DNA from: Streptosporangium lutulentum
Lineage (GTDB): Bacteria > Actinomycetota > Actinomycetes > Streptosporangiales > Streptosporangiaceae
Length of the DNA: 64,000 nucleotides
Direction: 5' to 3'
Assembly (NCBI RefSeq): GCF_030811455.1
Contig: NZ_JAUSQU010000001.1
Span: 9,858,001 to 9,922,000 of the forward strand
This document shows, one piece after another, positions 42,945 through 50,747 of this stretch. A program made the position numbers and the translations under genes. The notes beneath the pieces were generated by a model that was not told the origin of the DNA, did not search any database, and saw only the letters and a list, made by a program, of their open reading frames with translations. Within the stretch, counting starts at the first letter, position 1; the number at the start of each line of letters is the position of its first letter.

Positions 42945-43706
42945 ATGCCCATGTTCCTTCGGGAGTTCTCCTCGTGGATGCTCCGCTACCGCCGCACCTG
43001 GAAGAGCACCATCGTCATCAGCGTGGCGAACCCGCTGCTCTTCCTGGTGGCCATCGGCGCCGGGCTCGGACAGCTGGTGGACCCCTCGTCACTCGGCGGC
43101 CTGACCTACCTGGAGTTCTTCGCCCCCGGCATACTCGCCGCCGCGGCGATGCAGAACGCCTACATCGAGGCGGCGTTCGTGGTCCACGGCTCCCTGCGAC
43201 AGGACAAGAGCTACCTGGTGGCCGCCGCGACACCGCTGGAACCCCGCGACATCATGGCCGGGCACATGCTGTTCATGGCGTTCAGGATCGGGACGAGCGC
43301 GCTGGCCTTCGCCGCGGTGATGGCGGCCCTCGGCGCCACCCGCTCCCCGTGGGCCGTGCTCACCGTGCCCGCCGCCCTGCTGACCGGTATGGCCTTCGCG
43401 GCCCCGCTGGCGGCCTGGACGGTGACCGTCGGCAGGTTCGGCGCCCTCAACACGGTGTTCCGGTTCGTGCTGATGCCGATGTACCTGTTCTCCGGGACCT
43501 TCTTCGGCATCGAGACGCTCCCCGACTGGCTGCGCCCGCTGGCGTACGTCCTGCCGCTGTGGCACGGCGTCGACCTGTGCCGCACCCTGAGCCTGGGCAC
43601 CGCCACCCTGCTCACCTCCGCGATCCACGTCGGCTATCTGGCCGCGCTCACGGCCGGGGGCGTCGCGGTGGCCCTCGTCACCTACCGGCGCCACATCCAC
43701 GTCTGA
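42945..43706 (+). CDS. ABC-2 type permease, NodJ/DrrB-like (first)
   Basis: A 253-residue permease with six helices and the ABC-2 end motif LPLWHGVDLCRTLSLG near residue 200. The text LMPMYLFSGTFFGIETLPDW is typical of NodJ/DrrB-like proteins. It starts 9 bp after the ATPase stop and ends 9 bp before the second permease gene. The two permeases probably form a heterodimer. Confidence 0.92.
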   Translation: MPMFLREFSSWMLRYRRTWKSTIVISVANPLLFLVAIGAGLGQLVDPSSLGGLTYLEFFAPGILAAAAMQNAYIEAAFVVHGSLRQDKSYLVAAATPLEPRDIMAGHMLFMAFRIGTSALAFAAVMAALGATRSPWAVLTVPAALLTGMAFAAPLAAWTVTVGRFGALNTVFRFVLMPMYLFSGTFFGIETLPDWLRPLAYVLPLWHGVDLCRTLSLGTATLLTSAIHVGYLAALTAGGVAVALVTYRRHIHV

Positions 43707-43715
43707 GGGGTCGAC

Positions 43716-44519
43716 ATGCTGCAGAACCTGGAGATCAGGGTGCCGTCCGCCGTCCCCCGCTGGGGCGGCGCGCACTTCCTGGTGTTCCGCAACCTCCGGG
43801 TCCACACGGGCGGCAACCCGTGGACCATGGCGATGTACTCGATCTTCGAGCCCATCCTGTACCTGCTGGCCATAGGTGTCGGCATCGGGCAGCTCGTCGG
43901 GGATGTCGAGGGAGTCGACGTCCCCTACGCCGCGTTCGTCGCGCCCGGCCTGCTCGCCACGGCGGTCATGAACAGCGCCCTGCACGAGACGATGGAGGGC
44001 GCCTTCGTCAAGTTCACCCAGGAGAGGTTCTACCAGTCGATCCTCTTCACCCCCGTGTCCCTCACCGGGATCGTCGTCGGTGAGGTGGCGTGGGCGGTGC
44101 TGCGCGGGTTCGTCACCGCGCTGGGGTTCCTCCTCGTGATCACCGTGTTCGGGTTGGTCTCCTGGTCGAACGCCGTGATCACGGCGGCCGGGACGCTGCT
44201 CGTCGCCTTCGCCTTCGGGAGCGCGGGGCTGGCGGTGACGACGCGCATCAGGACGTGGTCCGACTTCCAGTACGTGCAGCTGGTGCTGCTGCCGATGTTC
44301 CTGTTCGCGACGACGTTCTACCCGGTCACGGTCTATCCCCGGCCGGTGCAGGTCATCGTGGAGACGCTGCCCCTCTACCACGCCATCCAGCTGCTCCGAG
44401 GTTGCGCCCTCGGCCAGCTCGGCTCCGGCATGATCGTGAGCGTGGTCTATCTCCTGGTCCTGGGCGCACTGGGCCTCGTCGTGGCCCGCAGGCAGTGGGC
44501 ACGCATCATGCTGCACTAG
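43716..44519 (+). CDS. ABC-2 type permease, NodJ/DrrB-like (second)
   Basis: A 267-residue permease with six helices. LLPMFLFATTFYPVTVYPRP and ETLPLYHAIQLLRGCALG are the counterparts of the first permease. It ends in VVARRQWARIMLH. Its last 38 bp together with the stop codon and some following text are repeated once downstream (44537-44590), a small tandem duplication outside the gene. It is the last gene of the exporter operon. Confidence 0.92.
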   Translation: MLQNLEIRVPSAVPRWGGAHFLVFRNLRVHTGGNPWTMAMYSIFEPILYLLAIGVGIGQLVGDVEGVDVPYAAFVAPGLLATAVMNSALHETMEGAFVKFTQERFYQSILFTPVSLTGIVVGEVAWAVLRGFVTALGFLLVITVFGLVSWSNAVITAAGTLLVAFAFGSAGLAVTTRIRTWSDFQYVQLVLLPMFLFATTFYPVTVYPRPVQVIVETLPLYHAIQLLRGCALGQLGSGMIVSVVYLLVLGALGLVVARRQWARIMLH

Positions 44520-44590
44520 AAACCGCCCGAGACCCGTGTGGTCCGCAAGGCAGTGGGCGCGCGTCTGCTGCACTAGAAACGCCCGGAGCC
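44481..44590. repeat. Two imperfect 55-bp direct repeats covering the permease 3' end
   Basis: 44481-44535 and 44537-44590 share GTGG(C/T)CCGCA...GGCAGTGGGC, CTGCACTAGAAA and CCGGAG/CCGAG-like ends. The stop codon of the permease is included, so the second copy is a non-coding echo made by local duplication. Confidence 0.75.
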
Positions 44591-44735
44591 CGTTGTCCGC
44601 CCCCTCACGCGCCACTCCGGTCGCCGAGGAGGACGGCCGGGCGACCTGGGACGACTGACCGATGTCATGCCCCCTCGGGGGATTGCCCGGCCAGGTGAAA
44701 CCAGTGCGCGCCATCGGCCATCTGGTTCGGGACGA

Positions 44736-45197
44736 CTATCCCGCCACCTGGAACCAGACCGACCTGCCCATCCCATCGTGACGGAACCCCCATGCGGCGG
44801 CGAGCAGGTCGACCAGCCACAGGCCCCGGCCACCGTCGGCCTCGGGGTCCGGCACGTGCACGACAGGGGTGCTGGTGGCCGAACCGTCGTCGGTCACCTC
44901 CACGTGGACCGCTCCGGGATCGCACGTCACGTGGACCGTCACCCGCCCGTCCGCCGTACGGCCGGAGTCGGAGTGGGTGACCGCGTTGGTGACCACCTCG
45001 CTCAGGAGCAGCAGGACGTCGTCGAGCGCCGGAGGTGCGAGCCGTACGGCCAGCAGCCCGTGCGCCCAGGTACGGGCGGCCGGTACGGAAGACACCTCGC
45101 CGGGGAACTCCCTGTGCCACGCGCACGCACCGGGTGACTCCGGAGCCGCGCCGTCATCGTCGCCGTCGTGGGGCCTGGTCCGCTCCTCCGATCTCAT
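44736..45197 (-). CDS. Anti-sigma-factor-like ATP-binding protein (RsbW/HATPase family)
   Basis: A 153-residue HATPase protein. The N-box reads LLLLSEVVTNAVTHSDSG; the G1 box VEVTDDGS and the G2 box GGRGLWLVDLLA follow. Proteins of this type act as serine kinases that hold sigma factors or antagonists. ATG 45197 has GAGGTG upstream and overlaps the stop of the small gene at 45194 (ATGA). Together with the XRE-DUF5753 and DUF397 genes it forms a WhiJ-type cluster, known in Streptomyces for control of development. Confidence 0.88.
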   Translation of the reverse strand: MRSEERTRPHDGDDDGAAPESPGACAWHREFPGEVSSVPAARTWAHGLLAVRLAPPALDDVLLLLSEVVTNAVTHSDSGRTADGRVTVHVTCDPGAVHVEVTDDGSATSTPVVHVPDPEADGGRGLWLVDLLAAAWGFRHDGMGRSVWFQVAG

Positions 45198-45541
45198 GCG
45201 CTCACCTCGGCCATGACGATGTCGGCCGCGTTGTCGGCCTCCGCAGGCACCCATTCGCTCCGCCGCCACAGACACGCCCACCACGGTCGCCAGGTGAACA
45301 CCCAGCCGTGGTAACGCCGGATGACCGTGATCCGGGCCAGGGTGCCGGCCGCCGAATGGATCTCCAGGATGGGCTGCCCGGTCACCGGCAGGACCAGCGA
45401 GGTGCGGACTCCCAGAATGCGCAGGTCCCAGCCAAGCCGTACCAGATGGGCGAACCGCTCCCACTGCTCCGTGGTCGCGGGGTTCGGAGGCTTCCGGTGG
45501 GCGTTGGCAGAACGGGAAAAGCCATATTCCTGATCGCGCAT
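45194..45541 (-). CDS. Small protein of unknown function in a WhiJ-type cluster
   Basis: A 115-residue protein with no recognised domain. It is rich in Trp and Arg around residues 60-100 (VIRRYHGWVFTWRPWWACLW), without a signal peptide. It is coupled to the anti-sigma-like ATPase gene by a 4-bp overlap and is divergent from the XRE regulator. The conserved gene order suggests a regulatory rather than an enzymatic role. Confidence 0.65.
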   Translation of the reverse strand: MRDQEYGFSRSANAHRKPPNPATTEQWERFAHLVRLGWDLRILGVRTSLVLPVTGQPILEIHSAAGTLARITVIRRYHGWVFTWRPWWACLWRRSEWVPAEADNAADIVMAEVSA

Positions 45542-45627
45542 TACTCGTCTCGCTCCTGTTTGACGGACGCTTGGACGTCTTTCTTTTCCTTCATGCCGGA
45601 AAGAGAAGACGTGTGCTTAGATTGCCC

Positions 45628-45656
45628 TTGGAGCAGGCGAAACAATGGCGTATAAG
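45628..45656 (+). promoter_or_regulatory. Candidate promoter of the XRE-DUF5753 gene
   Basis: -35 TTGGAG and -10 TATAAG separated by 17 bp, about 107 bp before the ATG at 45763. Confidence 0.5.
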
Positions 45657-45762
45657 CAATCCGGGGGATGGCTGGCAATGACAGGCTTTGGTTTTTTCAA
45701 ACCGGGTTCTGGTATTGCCGGTGGAACAGGAAGTCCGTTTTTCTGTTTTTGGGAGGAATGTG

Positions 45763-46590
45763 ATGAGCGTCGAGCCATTTCCCGATCCCGGATCCCCTCG
45801 TGTGCGGTTCGGTGCCGAGATGCGCCGCCTGCGTGAGGAGGCTCAGCTCTCCCAGGCTGCCGTGGCCTCCCGGCTGGGGTGCACGCAGACCCAGGTGAGC
45901 CGTCTGGAGTCCGCCACCCGGACCCCGTCCAAGTCCGACGCCGAGCGGCTGGATCGCCTTTTCGGCAACGGTGACGGCACTTTCTTCGCCGGACTGCACC
46001 GGCGCATCGTCGCCCGTCCGGGTAGCCCGGCCTGGTTCATGAACTGGACTGAGGAAGTTGAGCCCACCGCCCTCGTCCTGCGCTCCTGGGACCCACTGCT
46101 TGTCCCCGGTCTCCTTCAAACAGAGGCGTACGCCCGGCAGGTCTTCTGCCATGCCCCTCGGATCACTTCCGACGAAGTGGGAGAGCGCGTTGAAGCTCGT
46201 ATACGGCGCCAGAGCATTATCAACAGGGACGATCCCCCTCTGCTCCTAGTCCTCATTGATGAGGGGGTGCTGCGCCGCCGAGTTGGAGGGCCGGAGGTGA
46301 TGCGCGAGCAGCTTGGTCATCTACTTGAGGTCACCCAGCAGCCGTCCGTTACCGTCCAACTCGTCGACCAACAGTGCTTGTCAGGCATGCTGGGCGCTTT
46401 CATGATCGCCGAGCTTCCAAACGGGCAGCCGGATGCCATTCATGTGGACTCTTCAACGGAGGGGCAGGTTTCGGCTGACCCTGTCCATGCGACTTCGATA
46501 TGGAACCGCTATGAAGCGATACGCCGATGGGCTTACCCTGACCATATGTCCCTCAAAATGATCGAGGAAGCGAGGCGGGAATGGATCTGA
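45763..46590 (+). CDS. WhiJ-like XRE regulator with DUF5753 domain
   Basis: A 275-residue regulator. The helix-turn-helix lies at residues 15-75 (LREEAQLSQAAVASRLGCTQ, TQVSRLESATRTPS). The DUF5753 domain covers about 95-270 and includes PLLVPGLLQTEAYARQV and the LIDEGVLRRRVGG region. GGAGG lies 6 nt before the ATG. Its end overlaps the first DUF397 gene by 10 bp, the usual regulator/partner layout. DUF397 proteins bind and modulate such regulators. Confidence 0.92.
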   Translation: MSVEPFPDPGSPRVRFGAEMRRLREEAQLSQAAVASRLGCTQTQVSRLESATRTPSKSDAERLDRLFGNGDGTFFAGLHRRIVARPGSPAWFMNWTEEVEPTALVLRSWDPLLVPGLLQTEAYARQVFCHAPRITSDEVGERVEARIRRQSIINRDDPPLLLVLIDEGVLRRRVGGPEVMREQLGHLLEVTQQPSVTVQLVDQQCLSGMLGAFMIAELPNGQPDAIHVDSSTEGQVSADPVHATSIWNRYEAIRRWAYPDHMSLKMIEEARREWI

Positions 46591-46787
46591 GTGCCGCTGT
46601 ATGGCGGAAGTCGTCATTTTCTGGCGACAATGGTGGTCAGTGTGTCGAGGTCGCTTCCAATCTGCCGGGTGCGGTTGCGGTCCGTGACAGCAAGGACCCT
46701 GACGGTCCCAAGCTGCTCCTCACCCCCGCCGGGTGGCGGTCCTTCGTCGGCGGCATTAAATCTGGAGAGTTCGATCGGCTGGCCTAA
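46581..46787 (+). CDS. DUF397 protein, copy 1
   Basis: A 68-residue protein with the full DUF397 pattern: AVWRKSSFSGDNGGQCVEVA, then AVAVRDSKDPDGPKLLLTP and GWRSFVGGIKSGEFD. The start overlaps the end of the XRE gene. It normally acts as the partner of the regulator encoded before it. A second copy follows 44 bp later with 76% or so of the residues identical by eye. Confidence 0.92.
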   Translation: MDLSAAVWRKSSFSGDNGGQCVEVASNLPGAVAVRDSKDPDGPKLLLTPAGWRSFVGGIKSGEFDRLA

Positions 46788-46831
46788 CTGCTTCCGATGG
46801 TCGGACATCTTCCAAAGAAGGTGAGGCGAGA

Positions 46832-47266
46832 ATGGATCTGAGCGCCGCTGTGTGGCGGAAGTCGTCTCGTTCCGGATCGAATGGCGGGCAGTGCGTTGAG
46901 GTCGCCACCAACCTGCCCGGTGCCGTCGCGGTTCGTGACAGCAAGGACCCCGGGGGTCCCAAGTTGCTCCTCACCCCCGCCGGGTGGCAGTCCTTCGTCG
47001 GTGGCGTCAAGGCCGGAGATTTCGACCGTCTGTCCCGATTGTCGCAATTGGGTAAGTTTCGGCCTTCTCTTAATCGGAGTACAACTCCGTCCTTTTTTAT
47101 CTTCCACCCCCGATCGGACAACCGATCGGGGGTTTTGTGCGTCCGTAACGGTGCTGACCGATTCTGGGATAGAAGTTTTGGAATTCCTGGCTCGTGCGAT
47201 GTGATTTGGGATAACCTGCAAGGCTTTGTTGAATCCGGCGTGATGTCTGTGAGGGTGCATGAATGA
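46832..47266 (+). CDS. DUF397 protein, copy 2, extended by loss of its stop codon
   Basis: The first 67 residues are a complete DUF397 domain very close to copy 1 (AVWRKSSRSGSNGGQCVEVA, GWQSFVGGVKAGDFDRL). Where copy 1 stops, this frame continues for another 77 residues that match nothing (SRLSQLGKFRPSLNRSTTPS and on) and run across a rho-independent terminator at 47107-47136. The frame ends only inside the hsdR start. The tail is therefore probably a recent read-through, and transcripts ending at the terminator would lack a stop codon. Confidence 0.8.
   Translation: MDLSAAVWRKSSRSGSNGGQCVEVATNLPGAVAVRDSKDPGGPKLLLTPAGWQSFVGGVKAGDFDRLSRLSQLGKFRPSLNRSTTPSFFIFHPRSDNRSGVLCVRNGADRFWDRSFGIPGSCDVIWDNLQGFVESGVMSVRVHE
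47107..47136 (+). terminator. Rho-independent terminator before hsdR
   Basis: Perfect 11-bp stem CCCCCGATCGG / CCGATCGGGGG, 4-nt loop, followed by TTTT. It lies within the extended frame of DUF397 copy 2. Confidence 0.9.
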
Positions 47267-50200
47267 TGGAGTCGGTGGGCTGGCAGGCGGGTCTCCCAAC
47301 TTCGGGTTCCTGCTTGCGCACGAGCCGCTGCTCGTGGTGTATGGGACGGGCGCCGAGACGTCCGTCTTCACCGACTCCAATGGTGCCCTGGTCAAATGCC
47401 GTCAGTTCATCGAGGTCCTGACGACCGTCATGGTGCGCCGGACCGGCATTGCGGTGTCCGGTAGCAACCGGTTGGAGAGCCGGATCCACGCCCTTTCCGA
47501 CAACGGCGTCATCCTCAGGGGCGGTGCGGACGCCTTCCATGAGATCCGGCGGGTCGGAAACAAGGCCGTTCACGAGTACTACGCCGACTCCAGGGCCGCT
47601 CTCGACGCGGTGAACAAATGCTTCCAGCTCGGCCTGCTCCTGCACCGCGCCATCACGGGGGACCGCCAGGTCGTCACCTTCGTTCCGCCTCAACCGCCCG
47701 TCGATGTGGCCGGACAACTCCGCGAAGACCTCGAACGCTACAAGCGTGAGCTCACCGAGGCGCGGCTCATCCTGGACGGCAGCCGCTCCCACATGGAGGC
47801 GGTCTCCGAAGCCAGCGCGAAGGCCGAGAACGAGCTCCGCCGCGTGCTACGCGAACGGGACCGGCTGGCAGCACAACTGGAAGCGTTGCAGGGCACCGCT
47901 CAACAGCTCAGGTCGGAGTTCGACCAGCGGACTCCGGGCAAGGTCTCGATCTCCAGGCGCAGGCTTTTCATCGAGCAGGCGCGGGCGCCGGAACCGCTCA
48001 CCGAGGCGCAGGCACGCCGAGAGATCGACCGGATGCTCGGCGAGGCCGGTTGGGTCGTGCAGGACTTGGCCGAGCTCAACCCGCTCGCAGGCAAGGGAGT
48101 GGCCGTACGGGAGTTCGCCTTCGCCAACGGCAGGTCCGACTACGCCCTTTATGTCGAGGGCATGCTCGTCGGCGTCATCGAGGCCAAGCGGGAGGGCACC
48201 TCGCTGACCGGGGTGGAGTGGCAGAGCGCCGGATACGCTGCCGCGCTCCCCAAGGAGTTTGCCCTGGCCACATGGCGCAGAGACATTCCACTGCCGTTTC
48301 GCTACGAGAGCACGGGCGTGGAGACCCGCTTCACCAACGGCCTCGACCCCGATCCCCGGTCTCGCGGAGTCTTCTCCTTCCACCGGCCCGAGACCATCAA
48401 GGCCTGGATGGTCGAGGCCGACGACCAGCCGGACGCGCCGACCCTCCGCGCGCGGGTACGGCAGATGCCCGCCCTTATTGAGGCCGGGCTGCGTCCCGCC
48501 CAGATCGATGCGGTCAAGGGGGTCGAGACCTCTCTCTGCCGGGATCTTCCCCGCGCTCTCGTCCAGATGGCCACTGGTGCCGGGAAGACGTTCGCCGCCG
48601 TCACCCAGGCATACCGGCTGATCAAGCACGCGGGCGCGAAGCGGGTGTTGTTCCTGGTCGACCGGAACAGCCTCGGCGACCAGGCGACATCGGAGTTCCG
48701 CAACTACACCACGCCCGACGACGGCCGGAAGCTCTCCGATCTGTACAACATCCAGCGGCTGGCCGGCGGGGTCGTCCTGGACTCGACGAATGTCGTGATC
48801 ACCACGATTCAAAGGCTCAGTCTCGCCCTGCGCGGTGAGCAACTCCCGTCCGAAGAGGACGATCCGCAGATCGATGGCTACGTGCCCGATCGGCCGGTGG
48901 ACGCGCAGTACAACCGGCGGTTCCCGCCCGAGACCTTCGACCTGATCGTCGTGGACGAGTGCCACCGATCGATCTACGGCAAGTGGCGGGCGGTGCTCGA
49001 CTACTTCGACGCGCCCATCGTCGGGCTCACCGCCACGCCGACCGCCCAGACGCTCGGCTTCTTCGACCAGAACATGGTCTCGGAGTACCTCTACGAGCAG
49101 GCCGTGGCCGACGGGGTCAACGTCGACTACGACGTCTACCGGATCCGTACGGAGATCAGCGAGGACGGTGGCAGCATCCCGGCCCTCGACGAGGAGGGCA
49201 CCCGCATGGTCGTCCCGTTCCGGGACCGCCGCACGCGGATGCAGCGCTACGAGGAACTGCAGGAGGACTTCACCTACTCCAGTGAGCAGATCGGCCGCTC
49301 GGTGCTGGCCAAGGACCAGATCCGACTGGTCCTCAAAACCTTCCGCGACAAGGTCCTCCCCGAGCAGTACGGCAGGCGGACCGTCGTGCCCAAGACGCTC
49401 ATCTTCGCCAAGAGCGACGAGCACGCCGACGACATCGTGCAGATCGTCCGGGAGGTCTTCGGCAAGGGCAACGACTTCGCCGCGAAGATCACCTACAAGT
49501 CGAAGGACGTGGGCGACGATCCGAAGAAACTGCTGCAGCTCTTCCGCACCAGCGCGGCCCTGCGGATCGCCGTCACCGTCGACATGATCGCGACCGGGAC
49601 GGACGTGCGTCCGCTCGAAATCGTGTTCTTCATGCGCGGCGTGCAGAGCGCGGTCTATTTCGAGCAGATGAAGGGCCGCGGGGCCCGCACCGTCGACGAG
49701 ACCGAGTTCCGGCAGGTCAATCCCGACAAGGCGGCCCGTCGCAAGGACCGTTTCCTGCTGATCGACGCGGTTGGCGTCACCGACAGCCCGCTGTGCGACG
49801 CGCGCCCGCTCGAACGGGCTCCGTCGCTCAGCCTGAAGGATCTACTGGCCAAGGCGGCCAACCTTTCGATCAACGAGAACGAGACCGCCAGCCTGGCGTC
49901 CCGGCTTGCCCGCCTCGACTTCGACATCAACGATGACGACCGCAGCGAGATCGCCCGCGTCAGTGGGGGCACCACGCTGCGCGACATCGTTCGGGGGCTC
50001 GTCGACGCCGTCGACACCGACAAGCTGATCGAAGCCCGGGACGCAGGCGGAGAGAGAGCGGTTCAGCGACGACTGCACGAGGCCGTCGCCCCACTTGCCG
50101 CCAACCCCGAGTTGCGCCGGCGCCTCCGCGACATCCGTCGCCAGTACGACACCGTCATCGATGAGATTTCGGTCGACAAGCTGATCTCAGCCGAGGGCGC

Positions 50201-50747
50201 GGACCGCGCCCAGGAGGCGGTCCAGTCCTTCCGCCAGTTCGTCCAGGAGAACCAGGACGAGGTGATCGTCCAGCAACTCCGGCACGGCAGTGGGCCGAGG
50301 CTGACGTACGCGCAGCTCCAGGACCTGACCGACCGGGTGAAGCGGCTACCGAACGTCTACAACGTCGACTTCCTCTGGAGGTCGTACGAAGAGCTGGGCG
50401 AGGCACCATCCCTCGGCGAGGGCGAGGCCGCCGTCACCGATCTGGTCTCCCTGCTCCGCCGCGAACTTGGCGTGGACCGGGAGGTCAGGCCCTTCCGATC
50501 GATCATCGAGGAGCGCTACGCCACGTGGCGCGTGAGCCAGGAACGTGCCGGGGTGGCCTTCACGTCGGAGCAGCGCTGGTATCTCGACAACATCGTGGGC
50601 GTGATCGCCACGAGCGTCGAGGTCACCGTCAAGGACCTGCACGGCATGCCGTTCGACCAGCGCGGAGGTGCGTATGGCTTCGCCGACGCCTTCGGCGACC
50701 GCGCCGAAACCATCCTCGAAGAACTCAATAAGGAGCTAACTGCGTGA
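47259..50747 (+). CDS. hsdR: Type I restriction enzyme R subunit
   Basis: A 1162-residue motor/nuclease subunit. Residues 1-140 form a DUF4145-like domain, then a coiled coil (about 150-220). The nuclease domain has D294 and E308-A-K310 (RSDYALYVEGMLVGVIEAKR), the PD-(D/E)xK pattern. The helicase has Walker A ATGAGKT with Lys 443, DEAD-box form VVDECHRS, and motif VI region QMKGRGARTVD. It moves along and cuts unmethylated DNA with HsdM and HsdS. The ATG 47259 has GAGGG close upstream. The gene order R-S-M, with 4-bp overlaps between stops and starts, makes one operon. Confidence 0.93.
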   Translation: MNDGVGGLAGGSPNFGFLLAHEPLLVVYGTGAETSVFTDSNGALVKCRQFIEVLTTVMVRRTGIAVSGSNRLESRIHALSDNGVILRGGADAFHEIRRVGNKAVHEYYADSRAALDAVNKCFQLGLLLHRAITGDRQVVTFVPPQPPVDVAGQLREDLERYKRELTEARLILDGSRSHMEAVSEASAKAENELRRVLRERDRLAAQLEALQGTAQQLRSEFDQRTPGKVSISRRRLFIEQARAPEPLTEAQARREIDRMLGEAGWVVQDLAELNPLAGKGVAVREFAFANGRSDYALYVEGMLVGVIEAKREGTSLTGVEWQSAGYAAALPKEFALATWRRDIPLPFRYESTGVETRFTNGLDPDPRSRGVFSFHRPETIKAWMVEADDQPDAPTLRARVRQMPALIEAGLRPAQIDAVKGVETSLCRDLPRALVQMATGAGKTFAAVTQAYRLIKHAGAKRVLFLVDRNSLGDQATSEFRNYTTPDDGRKLSDLYNIQRLAGGVVLDSTNVVITTIQRLSLALRGEQLPSEEDDPQIDGYVPDRPVDAQYNRRFPPETFDLIVVDECHRSIYGKWRAVLDYFDAPIVGLTATPTAQTLGFFDQNMVSEYLYEQAVADGVNVDYDVYRIRTEISEDGGSIPALDEEGTRMVVPFRDRRTRMQRYEELQEDFTYSSEQIGRSVLAKDQIRLVLKTFRDKVLPEQYGRRTVVPKTLIFAKSDEHADDIVQIVREVFGKGNDFAAKITYKSKDVGDDPKKLLQLFRTSAALRIAVTVDMIATGTDVRPLEIVFFMRGVQSAVYFEQMKGRGARTVDETEFRQVNPDKAARRKDRFLLIDAVGVTDSPLCDARPLERAPSLSLKDLLAKAANLSINENETASLASRLARLDFDINDDDRSEIARVSGGTTLRDIVRGLVDAVDTDKLIEARDAGGERAVQRRLHEAVAPLAANPELRRRLRDIRRQYDTVIDEISVDKLISAEGADRAQEAVQSFRQFVQENQDEVIVQQLRHGSGPRLTYAQLQDLTDRVKRLPNVYNVDFLWRSYEELGEAPSLGEGEAAVTDLVSLLRRELGVDREVRPFRSIIEERYATWRVSQERAGVAFTSEQRWYLDNIVGVIATSVEVTVKDLHGMPFDQRGGAYGFADAFGDRAETILEELNKELTA

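Noticed and set aside
45198-45464. N-terminal extension of the anti-sigma-like ATPase
   Set aside because: The extension overlaps the coupled small gene in antisense-like composition, while ATG 45197 has a ribosome-binding site and a 4-bp overlap typical of coupled genes.
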